Assembly: GCA_005889285.1 (NCBI GenBank)
Contig: VBFF01000045.1
Location: 1-12,529, forward strand
Direction of reading: 5' to 3'
DNA from: Chloroflexota bacterium
Lineage (GTDB): Bacteria > Chloroflexota > Dormibacteria > CF-121
DNA length: 12,529 nucleotides
A program made the position numbers and the translations under genes. This document shows positions 1-6,374 of this stretch, one piece after another. Every line of letters begins with the position of its first letter. Positions within the stretch are counted from its first letter, which is position 1. A model generated the notes under the pieces. It ran no database searches, was not told where the DNA came from, and saw nothing but the letters and a program-made list of their open reading frames with translations.

Positions 1-867
1 GCTCGCCAGGATCGCGGTCTTGGTCCAGAACTCGAGCGTGGTCGGGCCGATCAGCAGCACCGCCAGGATGGCCACCACAATGCCGAACGCCACCCGCGCC
101 ACCGGGCCGTCGGGAACGGTGCGCGGGTCGGGGATCATAAAGAGGCCGAAGACCAGGAGTTCGGGCGAGGTGACCAGGATCTGCCAGAGTTCACGTCCGC
201 ACATTGGGGCCACGTGCCAGCTGGCGACCATGCAATGGTCGGGCACCAGCGCGAGCGCCAGGGCGGTAAAGCCCGCGAACCCAGCCATGAAGGCCAGCTC
301 GAGGCCGAGCAATCGCAGTTCCCACGCGATCAACACCCCCCCGATGAGCAGGACCGCGTAGGTCACGATCAGCCACGGCCCGGGCGGGATCCACCACAAA
401 TCCTGCGGCTCCGTAAACTTGGGGCCAAGCGCGACGAAGGCGATGACCAGGCCAAGGTTCGAGGGGTTGAAGATATGCCGCCCACGCCAGCGGATCAGGT
501 ACTTCGACGCCATCGAGATGGCGACCACGCCAACAAAGATCCAGATCCCATGCGTGCTCCACCATTGGCCGTGAAGCGTGCCGGGCGTACGCAGGATGAA
601 GGCCGTGCTGTTGCCGGTCAGCAATCCGCTCGCCGGCCACATGATGGCGCTGTCCTTGAAGAAGGCGACCCCGAATTCGATCAGGGCGCCGGTCAGAAGA
701 CAGATGAGAATCTGGGCGACGGAAAGCCGGAAGCCGAGCACCGTCTGGCCCAGCACCTGGAGCGTCACCAGCACGGCAGCGACGTGCATTCGGGGATCGC
801 GCAGGCTGGGGAGGATGACCGCGTATTCCCGGCCGAAGAGGCGCACCGCCCGGCGCTTGGTGCTCAC
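1..867 (-). CDS. NqrB/RnfD-like (UnbU-type) integral membrane protein, 3' end cut by window
   Basis: The frame is open from a GTG at 867 to the window edge, giving 289 residues with the C-terminus missing. The protein is strongly hydrophobic, with about eight membrane segments (near residues 27-45, 50-70, 107-123, 135-147, 163-181, 188-208, 229-246 and 257-274). Recognisable family features are PASGLLTGNSTAFIL (78-92), FNPSNLGLV (133-141), CGRELWQ (223-229) and MIPDPRTVP (244-252). These resemble the NQR2/RnfD/RnfE membrane family, especially the shorter versions annotated as RnfD-like or enediyne-type UnbU proteins. Family members move electrons or ions across the membrane, often with bound flavin. 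No classical SGAT flavin-attachment motif is visible in the part present, so the exact activity is open. No clear ribosome binding site precedes the GTG, and an in-frame TAA lies 11 codons upstream. It is divergent from the lipoprotein gene at 870. Confidence 0.72.
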   Translation of the reverse strand, partial: MSTKRRAVRLFGREYAVILPSLRDPRMHVAAVLVTLQVLGQTVLGFRLSVAQILICLLTGALIEFGVAFFKDSAIMWPASGLLTGNSTAFILRTPGTLHGQWWSTHGIWIFVGVVAISMASKYLIRWRGRHIFNPSNLGLVIAFVALGPKFTEPQDLWWIPPGPWLIVTYAVLLIGGVLIAWELRLLGLELAFMAGFAGFTALALALVPDHCMVASWHVAPMCGRELWQILVTSPELLVFGLFMIPDPRTVPDGPVARVAFGIVVAILAVLLIGPTTLEFWTKTAILAS

Positions 868-869
868 CG

Positions 870-1928
870 TTGAGTAACGGTTGGAATCGTCAACCCGTTA
901 CACCCCACGCCTTGTTACCAATTCGCTCTCGATCGCAGGCGTGGCACCGAGCACGGGCGGGGTTGGTCGGAGCCGTCGTCATCGCCGCGCTCTCAGCCTG
1001 TGATCTTCCCTTCGGTCTCGGCCTGCCCACGACGCGCAGCCTGGAGAGCGGCGCCACCGGCACGCTGCTCGCGGCCGACAGCTTCGAGATCACCGGCTCG
1101 TATAGCGAAGGCAGCAACCAGTGGTCGATCGACTTGCAGCTGAGCCGCCCGGACACCGAGTACGTGACCGTAACGACGGCTGATGTCAAGCTCGAGGCGA
1201 TCATCCTTGGCAACAATGCCTATTTTCGTGGGCAGCAGTTTCTGTCGGCGCACATGGGCAGCGATCTGGTTTCTCGAAGCTTTGTCAAGGCGGCGGGAAA
1301 TGGTTGGTGGAAGGGCTCGGCGGGCCACGTTCCCCAGTTGACGGATCTGACCGATGGAAACGTCTTTCGGTCGACCTTCCTCGGGCAGGCGATCACGCAA
1401 CGTACCGACCACGTGTCGGTGGATGGAATCGATGCGGTTGACCTGTCCGGCGCACGGGGAGAGGTGTTCATCAACGCGCAGGCGCCCTATCGGGTGCTAC
1501 GCGTGCGCCTCAAACACGGTGTTGTCGTTGACGGCATTCGCGACGCCGACCTTCGGTTCGTCAATTACAACCACGACTTCGGGATTACGGCGCCTGCTGA
1601 TGTGATCGATTTTTCGAACCTTACGACGCTGCCGCCCATCTACACCGTCGTCTCGGTCGATACCTCGGGATGCGGCTCGCCCTGCGTTGTCTCGGCCTCG
1701 CTCAAGAATCTCGGCGGCCTCCTGCATGCCCAGGCGCCATCCACTATCACCTTCACCATGGCGGACACCGCGTCTCGGCAAGTGCTCGGAAGGTGCCAGA
1801 CGCAGGTCGTGCCGGACGTCGGGTACAACGCAACGACCACCGTGAGGTGCACGATCGATAACGTGACCGCCCAGCAGTCAAACGCCGCCACCGTGACGGC
1901 GACGCCCGACAACCCGGGGCGCGGCTAG
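870..1928 (+). CDS. Secreted lipoprotein, possibly LppX/LprG or LolA-like fold
   Basis: This 352-residue protein has a lipoprotein signal peptide: an Arg-rich n-region, then GLVGAVVIAALSAC with lipobox LSAC and the lipidated Cys at residue 44. That n-region is long if the TTG at 870 is the start. An in-frame TTG at 912 would give a more usual 30-residue leader, and neither has a clear ribosome binding site. The mature part (about 55-250) has alternating beta-type sequence, including ITGSYSEGSNQWSIDLQL, NAYFRGQQFL and GNGWWKG. This recalls LppX/LprG or LolA-like lipoproteins, but I am not certain of the family. The C-terminal third (about 260-345) looks like a separate beta domain, with paired cysteines (CGSPC) and two further Cys that could form disulfides. 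Four bases separate it from the SH3b gene, so the two are probably cotranscribed and act outside the membrane. Confidence 0.75.
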   Translation: MSNGWNRQPVTPHALLPIRSRSQAWHRARAGLVGAVVIAALSACDLPFGLGLPTTRSLESGATGTLLAADSFEITGSYSEGSNQWSIDLQLSRPDTEYVTVTTADVKLEAIILGNNAYFRGQQFLSAHMGSDLVSRSFVKAAGNGWWKGSAGHVPQLTDLTDGNVFRSTFLGQAITQRTDHVSVDGIDAVDLSGARGEVFINAQAPYRVLRVRLKHGVVVDGIRDADLRFVNYNHDFGITAPADVIDFSNLTTLPPIYTVVSVDTSGCGSPCVVSASLKNLGGLLHAQAPSTITFTMADTASRQVLGRCQTQVVPDVGYNATTTVRCTIDNVTAQQSNAATVTATPDNPGRG

Positions 1929-1932
1929 GATC

Positions 1933-2778
1933 GTGACCAAGCTCGAGCTGGGCGCATGGGGCCTGGTGCTCGCTCTGTTCGGCGCGGAGGTCGGGCTCGT
2001 CATGTTGCGACCCTGGGACCATCACGTCGCGCTTTCGCTGTCCGGCTCGCACACGTCGGGCCTCGTCTCGGCCAACCGCTCGCCGGCGGCGTCGGTCACA
2101 CCCTCGGCTGCTGGCAAGTGTCCAGATGTTGTGGCCCGCAGGGTGGAACAACTCCATACGATCCCACGGAGCGCCTGGGTCCACGCCTCGGATGGCGTCA
2201 ACGTCCGGGCCGCCCCATCATCGTCGGCGACGCGCCTCACGACGCTGGCGACCGGAACGCAATTGAACCTTCAGGCCGAACAGACCAATCCCGATGGCAG
2301 CACCTGGTATCGAATTCGCCTGAGCGACGGCCGGGATGGTTGGTTGAGCGGCCGCTATACGACCAACTACCCAATTAGCCTGGCCTCGACGGACGCGCTC
2401 AAGATCTGGCTGCCTGCTGGCTATCAGTTCCAATCGGTGGCACCGGGGAAGGCCGAAGCGCACTACAAGAACGGGCCGATGACGTTGCTCTACGTGGAGA
2501 GTGGCGCGAAGGACCAGGCGCCGACCGAGACCATGGTGCCGGCCGGCCTACCGCCGCGGTCAGCGTGGACGGCGCGTCCCAGCGAGCAGGCCCTCGTCGG
2601 CGACCTTCCCGCGACCGACCGCGTCTTCGGCATCAGGCTGGCCGGCAGCGCCTGTGCGGCACTCGTCCACGAGCTGCGAATCACCACGACCACCCGTTAC
2701 TACGACTTGATCTTCCTGCTCGACGAGCCGAGCTCGTCAGTTGTCGCTCAGTTGCTGGACAGCGCCACGGTGCAGTAG
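1933..2778 (+). CDS. Membrane-anchored bacterial SH3 (SH3b) domain protein
   Basis: The start is a GTG 4 nt after the preceding stop, with AGGA just upstream. The 281-residue protein has one N-terminal membrane anchor (about 7-25), a Ser/Ala/Pro-rich linker (35-62), and an SH3b domain at about 81-143. SH3b hallmarks are DGVNVRAAPS (87-96), TLATGTQLNL (104-113), WYRIRLSDGRDGWLSG (125-140) and a following RYTT. SH3b domains commonly bind peptidoglycan or other envelope ligands, and no enzymatic domain is attached here. Residues 150-281 form a second domain that I do not recognise. Operon position after a lipoprotein gene suggests a shared envelope role. The gene ends 13 nt before the convergent stop of the AhpD-like gene. 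Confidence 0.8.
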   Translation: MTKLELGAWGLVLALFGAEVGLVMLRPWDHHVALSLSGSHTSGLVSANRSPAASVTPSAAGKCPDVVARRVEQLHTIPRSAWVHASDGVNVRAAPSSSATRLTTLATGTQLNLQAEQTNPDGSTWYRIRLSDGRDGWLSGRYTTNYPISLASTDALKIWLPAGYQFQSVAPGKAEAHYKNGPMTLLYVESGAKDQAPTETMVPAGLPPRSAWTARPSEQALVGDLPATDRVFGIRLAGSACAALVHELRITTTTRYYDLIFLLDEPSSSVVAQLLDSATVQ

Positions 2779-2791
2779 GCGACGGCGAGCG

Positions 2792-3385
2792 TCAGGGCCC
2801 CTCGGGTCGGCCGAGGACTCCGGGTACGCCCGCAGCATCGTAGGAGGAGTCGGGGTGGATGTCGAAGGCATCGGCAAGGCGCACGAAGAGGTTGAAAAGA
2901 GCGCCGTCGTAAACCGCCTCGGCAATCTGACCGTCGGTCCACCCGACCTCACGGAGCCGCTGGACCTGCTCGTCGGTGATGCGGTAGGCGTGCCGGGTCA
3001 GCGTCTCGACGAATTCCAGGAGCAGCCGGTGCTTCGGCGTCAGGTCCGCGGCGTCCAGGTCCCCGTCGCGCAGCGCCGCCGCCGCCCTCGAGTACTGTTC
3101 TCCCTGCAACTGCAGGAACCAGGCATGGCTGCTGAGTCAATAGTGGCAGCGGTTCAGCGCCGAGACGTAGGCAGCGATCATTTCGTGCTCAGCTCGGCTG
3201 AGCGCCCCGTCGGTGAAGTGCAGCCGGCTCGCCTGATCGATGGCACGCAGAAAGTCGGGGCGCAGGCTCATGGTCCTAAGGATGTCGGGGACGTTTCCCC
3301 TGGCCGACGTTCGCTTCAACTCCGTGTAGATATCGGCGATCTCACCCACTGCGTCGCGGTCCCCGATCCACGCGATACGAGCCAT
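2792..3385 (-). CDS. AhpD/CMD-family peroxidase, putative selenoprotein with in-frame UGA as Sec83
   Basis: Reading from ATG 3385, 82 codons lead to TGA at 3137-3139, then 114 codons in the same frame to TGA at 2792-2794. Read through, this is a 197-residue protein, the usual length of peroxidase-related AhpD/carboxymuconolactone-decarboxylase-like enzymes. Both halves match the family: AEHEMIAAYVSALNRCHY before the UGA, and LSSHAWFL then AVYDGALFNLFVRLADAFDI after it. The family motif NxCxYCxxxH becomes N79-R-C80-H-Y-U83-L-S-S-H87. Glu68, Cys80, Sec83 and His87 have the same spacing (12, 3, 4) as Glu118, Cys130, Cys133 and His137 of Mycobacterium tuberculosis AhpD, where Cys133 is the peroxide-reactive thiol. 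A SECIS-like hairpin follows. AGGAGG at 3399-3404 lies 13 nt before the start. It is last in a probable operon with sigma, Rieske and lipoprotein genes. The alternative is a nonsense mutation or base error, which I consider less likely. The electron donor is unknown. Confidence 0.88.
3095..3122 (-). promoter_or_regulatory. Candidate bacterial SECIS hairpin in the AhpD-like mRNA
   Basis: Read on the minus strand, CCTGC (3116-3112) pairs with GCAGG (3107-3103) around the loop AGTT (3111-3108). The stem extends with GTT pairing to AAC across a 3-nt bulge on the 3' side (GAG), then CT to AG with one bulged G. The apical loop starts 25 nt after the UGA and contains G-U. Bacterial SECIS elements are short stem-loops within about 16-37 nt downstream of the UGA, with a small loop carrying a conserved G, and SelB binds them. 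The hairpin lies in coding sequence, as bacterial SECIS elements do. Folding was done by eye only. Confidence 0.7.
3137..3139 (-). other. UGA codon, proposed selenocysteine insertion site
   Basis: TGA on the minus strand, directly after codons for Cys-His-Tyr and four codons before His. It aligns with the second Cys of the AhpD-family CxxC motif. Other genes here end in TGA (4641, 9512, 11980, and this gene itself at 2792), so UGA is not generally recoded. Confidence 0.85.
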
Positions 3386-3456
3386 GACCTACCAACGTCC
3401 TCCTGACGACCCCGGTTACGGTTTGTGCTGGAGGCGGGGTAGTGACCCTTTCAGGC

Positions 3457-3945
3457 TTAGGGCTTGACCAGGCTCCAGCCGGTGTAGTTGCCCTTCGTGT
3501 CTCCCGCCTGCGCGTCGCTGTGGAAGAAGTAGAGCGGCATGCCCTTGTAGGTCACCTGCAGCGAGCCGTCGCTGCGCGTAATCGTGCCCAATTGACCGGT
3601 CACACCAGGACCGCCGGTCGGCGTCGTCCCGGCGGGGATCGTCAGTGGTGGCCAGGTTGTCGCGCAGCCGCCGGTGCATTTGCTGACGCCGGGGGTGTCG
3701 CTGTCGAATGTGTAGACCGTGTGGTTGTTTGATGCGGCCACGAGGATCGTCCCCATCGTGCCGACACTTTGCGCCAGGACGACGGGCGCCGCCCCTGCGG
3801 TTGGCGATAGTGTCGGCGTAGCCGATGCCGACGGTGACGCAGTCGCCGCCGTACCGGTACTCGTGCCGCCACAGGCAGCGAGAAGAAGTGCCGCGCTCAC
3901 CACCAGAGCGGCCGCCCAACCGACGCGCTTGATCGATGTAATCAT
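3457..3945 (-). CDS. COG4315-type secreted lipoprotein (Lipoprotein_15 repeats)
   Basis: The 162-residue protein begins with a lipoprotein signal: basic n-region SIKR, hydrophobic core AAALVVSAALLLAAC, lipobox LAAC and lipidated Cys25. A low-complexity Ser/Thr/Ala/Pro linker (27-55) follows. The remainder carries the repeats of COG4315 / PF03640 secreted lipoproteins. The first has HTVYTFDSDTPGVSKCTGGC (Yx[FWY]xxD type, with a CxxxC pair) and a following TTWPPL. The second is MPLYFFHSDAQAGDTKGNYT, then GW. The biochemical role of this family is unknown, and it acts on the outer side of the cytoplasmic membrane. It lies 27 nt downstream of the Rieske gene and 71 nt upstream of the selenoprotein gene on the same strand, so it is probably in the same operon. 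No convincing ribosome binding site is seen. Confidence 0.88.
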   Translation of the reverse strand: MITSIKRVGWAAALVVSAALLLAACGGTSTGTAATASPSASATPTLSPTAGAAPVVLAQSVGTMGTILVAASNNHTVYTFDSDTPGVSKCTGGCATTWPPLTIPAGTTPTGGPGVTGQLGTITRSDGSLQVTYKGMPLYFFHSDAQAGDTKGNYTGWSLVKP

Positions 3946-3972
3946 GGATATTGGTACGCAGACGCGTTACGG

Positions 3973-4644
3973 CTAGACCGTGTAGACCTCGACCTGCCCG
4001 CGCTGGATCCGCACCTGCAAGGAGGGCAGTGTCGGCAGCGGCGCATCGTACTGGTCGGTTGCCTGGCCGTTCTTCTTGAGGGTCGCGCCATGACAGGGGC
4101 ACTCGAACTGATCGCGGAACTTGCTGTAGTTGAGGATGCAACCCATGTGGGTGCAGACCGCGGACAAACCCTTGACCTCCTGCCCGTGACGGATGAGAAA
4201 TCCCTCGATGGCCCCCGCGCGGAACGCGACCGGCGTAGCTTCAGGCAAGTCGGCTACGGCTTTGACCGCTTTCCAGCTCCCGTTTTCAACCAGCTGCTGG
4301 TTCGCCGCGGGCGCCCGCGAGGTGGTCAGACGGTCGATGCCAACGGCGGCCGCCACCCCGGCGGCGATGCCGGCAATACCGGTCAGTAGCAGCGACCTGC
4401 GGCTGGGGCGCACCGCGGGCTGCGGCCGCGCCGAGCGTTCGTCAACCCACTCGTGAATCGATCCCTGCATCCGCTCCAGGAACTCTTTCGACGGGAGACC
4501 GGCTCCCGGCTTGGCTGCGCGGAGCATGGCGGCGGTTTGCCGGGCGCGCAGCGCTGCTTCATCGCCGAGCGGAGTCCGCTCCGGCCGGCGGTCCTGCAGC
4601 AGGTCCTCGACGTGCTTGTCGAGCTGCTCGGGATCGTCGTTCAC
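3973..4644 (-). CDS. Membrane-anchored Rieske [2Fe-2S] protein with anti-sigma-like N-terminal region
   Basis: This 223-residue protein has three parts. Residues 1-75 are hydrophilic and helical, with a DRRPERTPLGDEAALRARQ segment and GAGLPSKEFLERM. Residues 79-103 form a membrane segment or Tat signal (SRRSLLLTGIAGIAAGVAAA). Residues 115-223 are a Rieske domain with CTHMGC (164-169) and CPCHG (182-186): Cys164, His166, Cys182 and His185 are the cluster ligands, and Cys169 and Cys184 would form the usual disulfide. The disulfide-bearing form resembles cytochrome bc-type Rieske proteins, but no cytochrome b gene is nearby. The ATG overlaps the sigma factor TGA by 4 bp, so the two are translationally coupled. 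This arrangement is typical of a sigma factor with its membrane anti-sigma factor. I infer a redox-sensing regulator, while a simple electron carrier remains possible. Confidence 0.9.
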   Translation of the reverse strand: MNDDPEQLDKHVEDLLQDRRPERTPLGDEAALRARQTAAMLRAAKPGAGLPSKEFLERMQGSIHEWVDERSARPQPAVRPSRRSLLLTGIAGIAAGVAAAVGIDRLTTSRAPAANQQLVENGSWKAVKAVADLPEATPVAFRAGAIEGFLIRHGQEVKGLSAVCTHMGCILNYSKFRDQFECPCHGATLKKNGQATDQYDAPLPTLPSLQVRIQRGQVEVYTV

Positions 4645-5204
4645 GTCGCCCTCCCGCGGTCGCGCCCGGCGCGGTTGAGCGCCCGGAACTGCAACACCTT
4701 GACGTTGGTCTCGCTGAGGTTGAGCTCCTGCGCCGTTTCGCGCACGGAGTAGCCGCGCAAGAAGCGGAGCTCCAGCACCCGCCGGTAACTCTCGGGGAGG
4801 GTGGCGAGCAGAGAGTCCACCCGCAGCACGGCCTCCGGATTCTCGCGAGGGGCGGGCGGCCGGGTCACGTCGTCGTCGAGCTCGCCGGTGTCCTCGGCGT
4901 AGTACTCGCGCCAGTGGTCGGCCAGGGTCGTCTGCGCCACCCGGTAGAGCCAGCTGCGCAACTCCGGGACCGAGACATCGCTGCGCATGCCGCTGATCGC
5001 CTTCATGAACACCTGGGCGGTGAGGTCCTCGGCATCCGGGCGGTTCCCGACTCGGCTGTAGATGTACTGGTAGATGGCTGTGACATGCGTCTGATAGGCC
5101 CAGGTGACATGGTCCGGACCGTGGGTCGGGTCCGCCTGGGGCAGCGCCACGACCTTTCCGGAGGAAGCGAACGCCGCCGTGCCGGTCCTATGCTCCTCAG
5201 GCAT
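4641..5204 (-). CDS. ECF-type RNA polymerase sigma factor (sigma-70 family)
   Basis: This 187-residue protein has both core ECF domains. Region 2 lies at about 36-103 ([20 protein letters not shown], then [14 protein letters not shown] and [19 protein letters not shown]). Region 4 lies at about 127-181 ([20 protein letters not shown], then [20 protein letters not shown], a helix-turn-helix). An N-terminal extension of about 30 residues precedes region 2. It would direct RNA polymerase to a small stress-type regulon. It is the first gene of the minus-strand unit and is coupled by a 4-bp ATGA overlap to the Rieske protein gene, the likely regulator of its activity. Its start faces the thioredoxin reductase gene across about 130 bp, so autoregulation and control of that gene are plausible but unproven. 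Confidence 0.93.
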   Translation of the reverse strand: MPEEHRTGTAAFASSGKVVALPQADPTHGPDHVTWAYQTHVTAIYQYIYSRVGNRPDAEDLTAQVFMKAISGMRSDVSVPELRSWLYRVAQTTLADHWREYYAEDTGELDDDVTRPPAPRENPEAVLRVDSLLATLPESYRRVLELRFLRGYSVRETAQELNLSETNVKVLQFRALNRAGRDRGRAT

Positions 5205-5332
5205 CCACTTCCGCAGTTATATACCGCCCGGGGTTACGTCGCGCGTCGGCCGGCCCGTCTCGTTCAGGCGAGGCGAATTTGGGAATACTGGAGTTGGGAT
5301 CAGGCTTAGATAACATGGGAGCTTCGCAAGCG
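5205..5332 (+). promoter_or_regulatory. Divergent intergenic region between sigma factor and thioredoxin reductase genes
   Basis: The region must hold promoters for both directions. On the minus strand, TATAAC (5221-5216) is a good -10 only 11 nt before the sigma ATG. CCTGAAC (5268-5262) followed by CGACG is a weak ECF-style candidate. On the plus strand, GGAATA (5282-5287) and TTAGAT (5306-5311), 18 nt apart, could serve thioredoxin reductase. None is a strong match, and the assignments are tentative. Confidence 0.35.
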
Positions 5333-6331
5333 ATGCAAAAAGACCGCCAGTACGACGTGGTCATCATCGGCGCTGGGCCGGCCGGCTTGACCGCCGCCCT
5401 GTACGCCGGACGAGCGCGGGTCAAAACTGTGGTGCTCGAGCGCGGCGCCCCGGGCGGCCAGCTGCTCAACACCGAGGCGATCGAGGACTACCCGGGGTTC
5501 GATCACATCACCGGGCCGGAACTCGCCCAGCGCATGGCCGACCAGGCCGTCAAGTTCGGCGTCGACCTGGAGACCGTCCGCGTCACCGGGATCCGCCGGC
5601 GCGGCACGCAGCACGTCGTGGAGACCGAGGACGGAGAGTACACGGCGGACTACATCATTCTGACCGCGGGCGGCGAGCCCAAGAAGCTCGGCATCCCTGG
5701 TGAGAGCGAGTTTCAGGGGCGCGGCGTTTCGCAGTGCGCCGTCTGCGACGGGGCCTTTTTCAAAGAGGAAGAGGTCGCCGTGGTCGGCGGCGGAGACGCG
5801 GCGCTGGAGGAGGGCGTCTTTCTGACGCGCTACGCAAAGAAGGTCTACATCATCCACCGTCGGGAGCACTTTCGCGCCCAGGCCATCCTGGTCGAGGCGG
5901 CACGCAAGAACCCCAAGGTCGAGCTCATCACCAACACCACCGTCACCGAGGTCAAGGGTGAGGACGGCCAGGTAAAAGAGGTGACGTTGACCGACGTGGT
6001 CACGGGGCAGACCCGCCCGCTGAAGGTCACTGGACTCTTCGTCTTCATCGGCTTTCAGCCGAACGTCCAGTTCTTCGATCATCGAGAGCACGTTGAGCAC
6101 GACCCGCTCGGATTCCTGGTGACCGACTCGACGATGCAGACGAGCCTGCCAGGCGTCTACGCTGCCGGCGACGTTCGGTCGCAGCTGACCCGCCAGATCA
6201 CGACGGCTGTCGGCGACGCGACCACCGCCGCCATCGATGCGGTGAAGAAGCTGGAAGCGAAGAAGCACGAGCCCACGCCCGTGCCGGTCGACCTCTACGG
6301 CCCTACCCGGCCGGACCTCGTCGGCAGCTAA
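5333..6331 (+). CDS. trxB: Thioredoxin reductase (NADPH, FAD-dependent)
   Basis: This 332-residue flavoprotein would transfer electrons from NADPH to thioredoxin or a similar dithiol protein in the cytoplasm. Its order is canonical: FAD-binding GAGPAGL (13-19), the [16 protein letters not shown] segment (41-56), redox-active CAVC (135-138) followed by DG, NADPH-binding [10 protein letters not shown] (152-161), the 2'-phosphate motif HRREHFR (175-181), and the second FAD motif GVYAAGD (274-280). All key residues are present. A short proline-rich tail follows residue 312. ATG 5333 is chosen because it places the FAD motif at the usual distance, with GGGAG at 5317-5321 upstream. ATG 5315 is an in-frame alternative. 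No thioredoxin gene is in the window. It is divergent from the sigma-Rieske-selenoperoxidase unit, so a shared role in thiol/selenol redox balance is a reasonable inference. Confidence 0.95.
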   Translation: MQKDRQYDVVIIGAGPAGLTAALYAGRARVKTVVLERGAPGGQLLNTEAIEDYPGFDHITGPELAQRMADQAVKFGVDLETVRVTGIRRRGTQHVVETEDGEYTADYIILTAGGEPKKLGIPGESEFQGRGVSQCAVCDGAFFKEEEVAVVGGGDAALEEGVFLTRYAKKVYIIHRREHFRAQAILVEAARKNPKVELITNTTVTEVKGEDGQVKEVTLTDVVTGQTRPLKVTGLFVFIGFQPNVQFFDHREHVEHDPLGFLVTDSTMQTSLPGVYAAGDVRSQLTRQITTAVGDATTAAIDAVKKLEAKKHEPTPVPVDLYGPTRPDLVGS

Positions 6332-6374
6332 CCCGGACCGCCCGCCCCGCTTCGCCGCCGGCGCGGTCGCCGGA

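Noticed and set aside
214..873. A plus-strand open frame of about 220 codons over the left-edge gene
   Set aside because: The composition is a low-complexity charged mix and it lies opposite a convincing membrane protein with family motifs.
2792..3109. The C-terminal half of the AhpD-like protein as a separate gene starting at TTG 3109
   Set aside because: It would begin inside the family fold, lacks a ribosome binding site and misses the catalytic motif. The nine codons between the UGA and this TTG (SSHAWFLQ region) are conserved-looking family sequence.
3137..3385. The AhpD-like gene as a pseudogene with a nonsense mutation
   Set aside because: The only interruption is a UGA at the one catalytic Cys position, the frame is intact on both sides, the relay residues are kept, and a SECIS-like hairpin follows. 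A base error remains possible and is listed as a check.
2792..3385. Genome-wide recoding of UGA to Trp or Gly
   Set aside because: TGG encodes Trp normally throughout, and several genes end at TGA in positions fitting their family length or overlapping neighbours.
3386..3456. Inverted repeat ACCCCG/CGGGGT (3409-3414 and 3435-3440) before the selenoprotein gene as a terminator or operator
   Set aside because: Only six base pairs with a 20-nt loop and no T-run. It is easily expected by chance at this GC content.
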